Of a stretch of 6,133 nucleotides of DNA, positions 5,988 through 6,133 are shown one piece after another (position 1 is the stretch's first letter; each line of letters starts with the position of its first letter). The stretch is taken from NCBI GenBank assembly GCA_023255615.1, contig JAHFLI010000075.1:1-6133 (forward strand). Direction: 5' to 3'. Made by a program: the position numbers and the translations under genes. The notes below the pieces were generated by a model, which saw nothing but the letters and a program-made list of their open reading frames with translations, searched no databases and was not told the DNA's origin. The DNA is from Candidatus Woesearchaeota archaeon (GTDB taxonomy: Archaea; Nanobdellota; Nanobdellia; Woesearchaeales; JACQSR01).

Positions 5988-6099
5988 GTTATTGGCTTCA
6001 AATTCTTTAGGTTAGCGGTTACGCTGACATCCCCCGACGGAGCCATCCCTCCTGTCAGTATCTAGTCCTCTAGAATGAATTTGCCTGGAGGCCAATAAC
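5988..6099 (+). ncRNA. Putative structured RNA (or complex palindromic element), unidentified
   Basis: A nested fold accounts for much of this stretch. P1 pairs GTTATTGGC (5988-5996) with GCCAATAAC (6091-6099). P2 pairs CAAATTC (5999-6005) with GAATTTG (6077-6083), with a TT/CCTGGAG internal loop between them. Inside are three hairpins: GTTAGCG/CGCTGAC around GTTA (6011-6028), an inner arm with GACA/TGTC (6026-6029 and 6053-6056) and GGAG/CTCC (6039-6042 and 6049-6052), and TCTAG/CTAGA around TCCT (6061-6074). The first hairpin and the GACA arm share bases and would compete. One T-G pair (6013-6026) works only on the plus strand. The interior is much more GC-rich than its surroundings. It has no T-arm and I cannot match it to 5S, SRP, RNase P or a known riboswitch. 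A MITE-like palindrome is an alternative, though no flanking duplication is seen. Confidence 0.45.
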
Positions 6100-6104
6100 C
6101 GAAA

Positions 6105-6121
6105 AGAAAATTTAGTTTTCT
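6105..6121 (+). terminator. Possible terminator of the structured RNA
   Basis: AGAAAA and TTTTCT can pair around TTTAG, six bases past the end of P1, with a T4 tract in the second arm. This is a weak, AT-only hairpin near the window edge and could be chance. Confidence 0.25.
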
Positions 6122-6133
6122 AGCCATTAATTT

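Noticed and set aside
5988..6099. The folded element as an H/ACA guide RNA or tRNA
   Set aside because: An ACA follows the lower stem on the minus strand, but the internal loop is 7 against 2 bases, which does not make a normal guide pocket. There is no T-arm or anticodon arm for a tRNA.
6062..6133. Minus-strand frame open to the window edge, ending at a TAG at 6064-6062 (contains MARKLNFLFGYWPPGKF)
   Set aside because: Only about 23 codons are visible. They overlap the folded element, show no similarity to a helicase RecA1 domain, and could be chance. It could still be the tail of a gene outside the window.

Overview
The window reads as AT-rich archaeal chromosome. The signs are an archaeal/eukaryal-type ATP-dependent DNA ligase, a Hel308-family helicase (an archaeal branch of the Ski2-like helicases), a tRNA with an intron after position 37 in a bulge-helix-bulge context and no encoded CCA, TATA boxes about 26 nt upstream of start codons (leaderless transcription), and plain oligo-T terminators. 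The lineage cannot be fixed from the sequence; the compact layout would suit a small-genome archaeon, but that is a guess.

Layout. Positions 1-1731 (+) hold a DNA ligase that lacks only its first few residues at the window edge. It converges, with a 15-bp gap, on a CPA2-type sodium/proton antiporter (1747-2925, -). Upstream of that is a separately promoted small exported protein of unknown function (3016-3678, -), closed by two T7 tracts. Positions 3679-3860 are non-coding and hold the exported protein's promoter and the tRNA terminator. Next, all on the minus strand, comes a compact cluster: a helicase fragment (4443-5939), a DUF4416-like gene overlapping it by ATGA, and an intron-containing tRNA-Arg(GCG) (3861-3972) whose first base directly follows the DUF4416 stop codon. 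The right end (5940-6133) has no convincing gene. It contains a TATA box that could work in both directions and a 112-bp multi-branched palindromic element that looks like a structured RNA.

The main point of interest is the helicase. It starts exactly where the second RecA domain of Hel308 starts, carries motifs IV, V and VI plus the winged-helix, ratchet and HLH parts, and lacks the whole first RecA domain (Walker A and DExH motifs). A leaderless promoter sits 26 nt upstream of its ATG, so this appears to be a genuine gene start and not recent decay. It may be one half of a split helicase or a non-catalytic relative. The second point is the folded element transcribed divergently from it. The third is the tRNA, with no spacer after the upstream stop codon and a strong hairpin in its trailer that competes with its acceptor stem.

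The ligase and the helicase fragment both belong to DNA repair or replication. The other genes show no obvious shared pathway.
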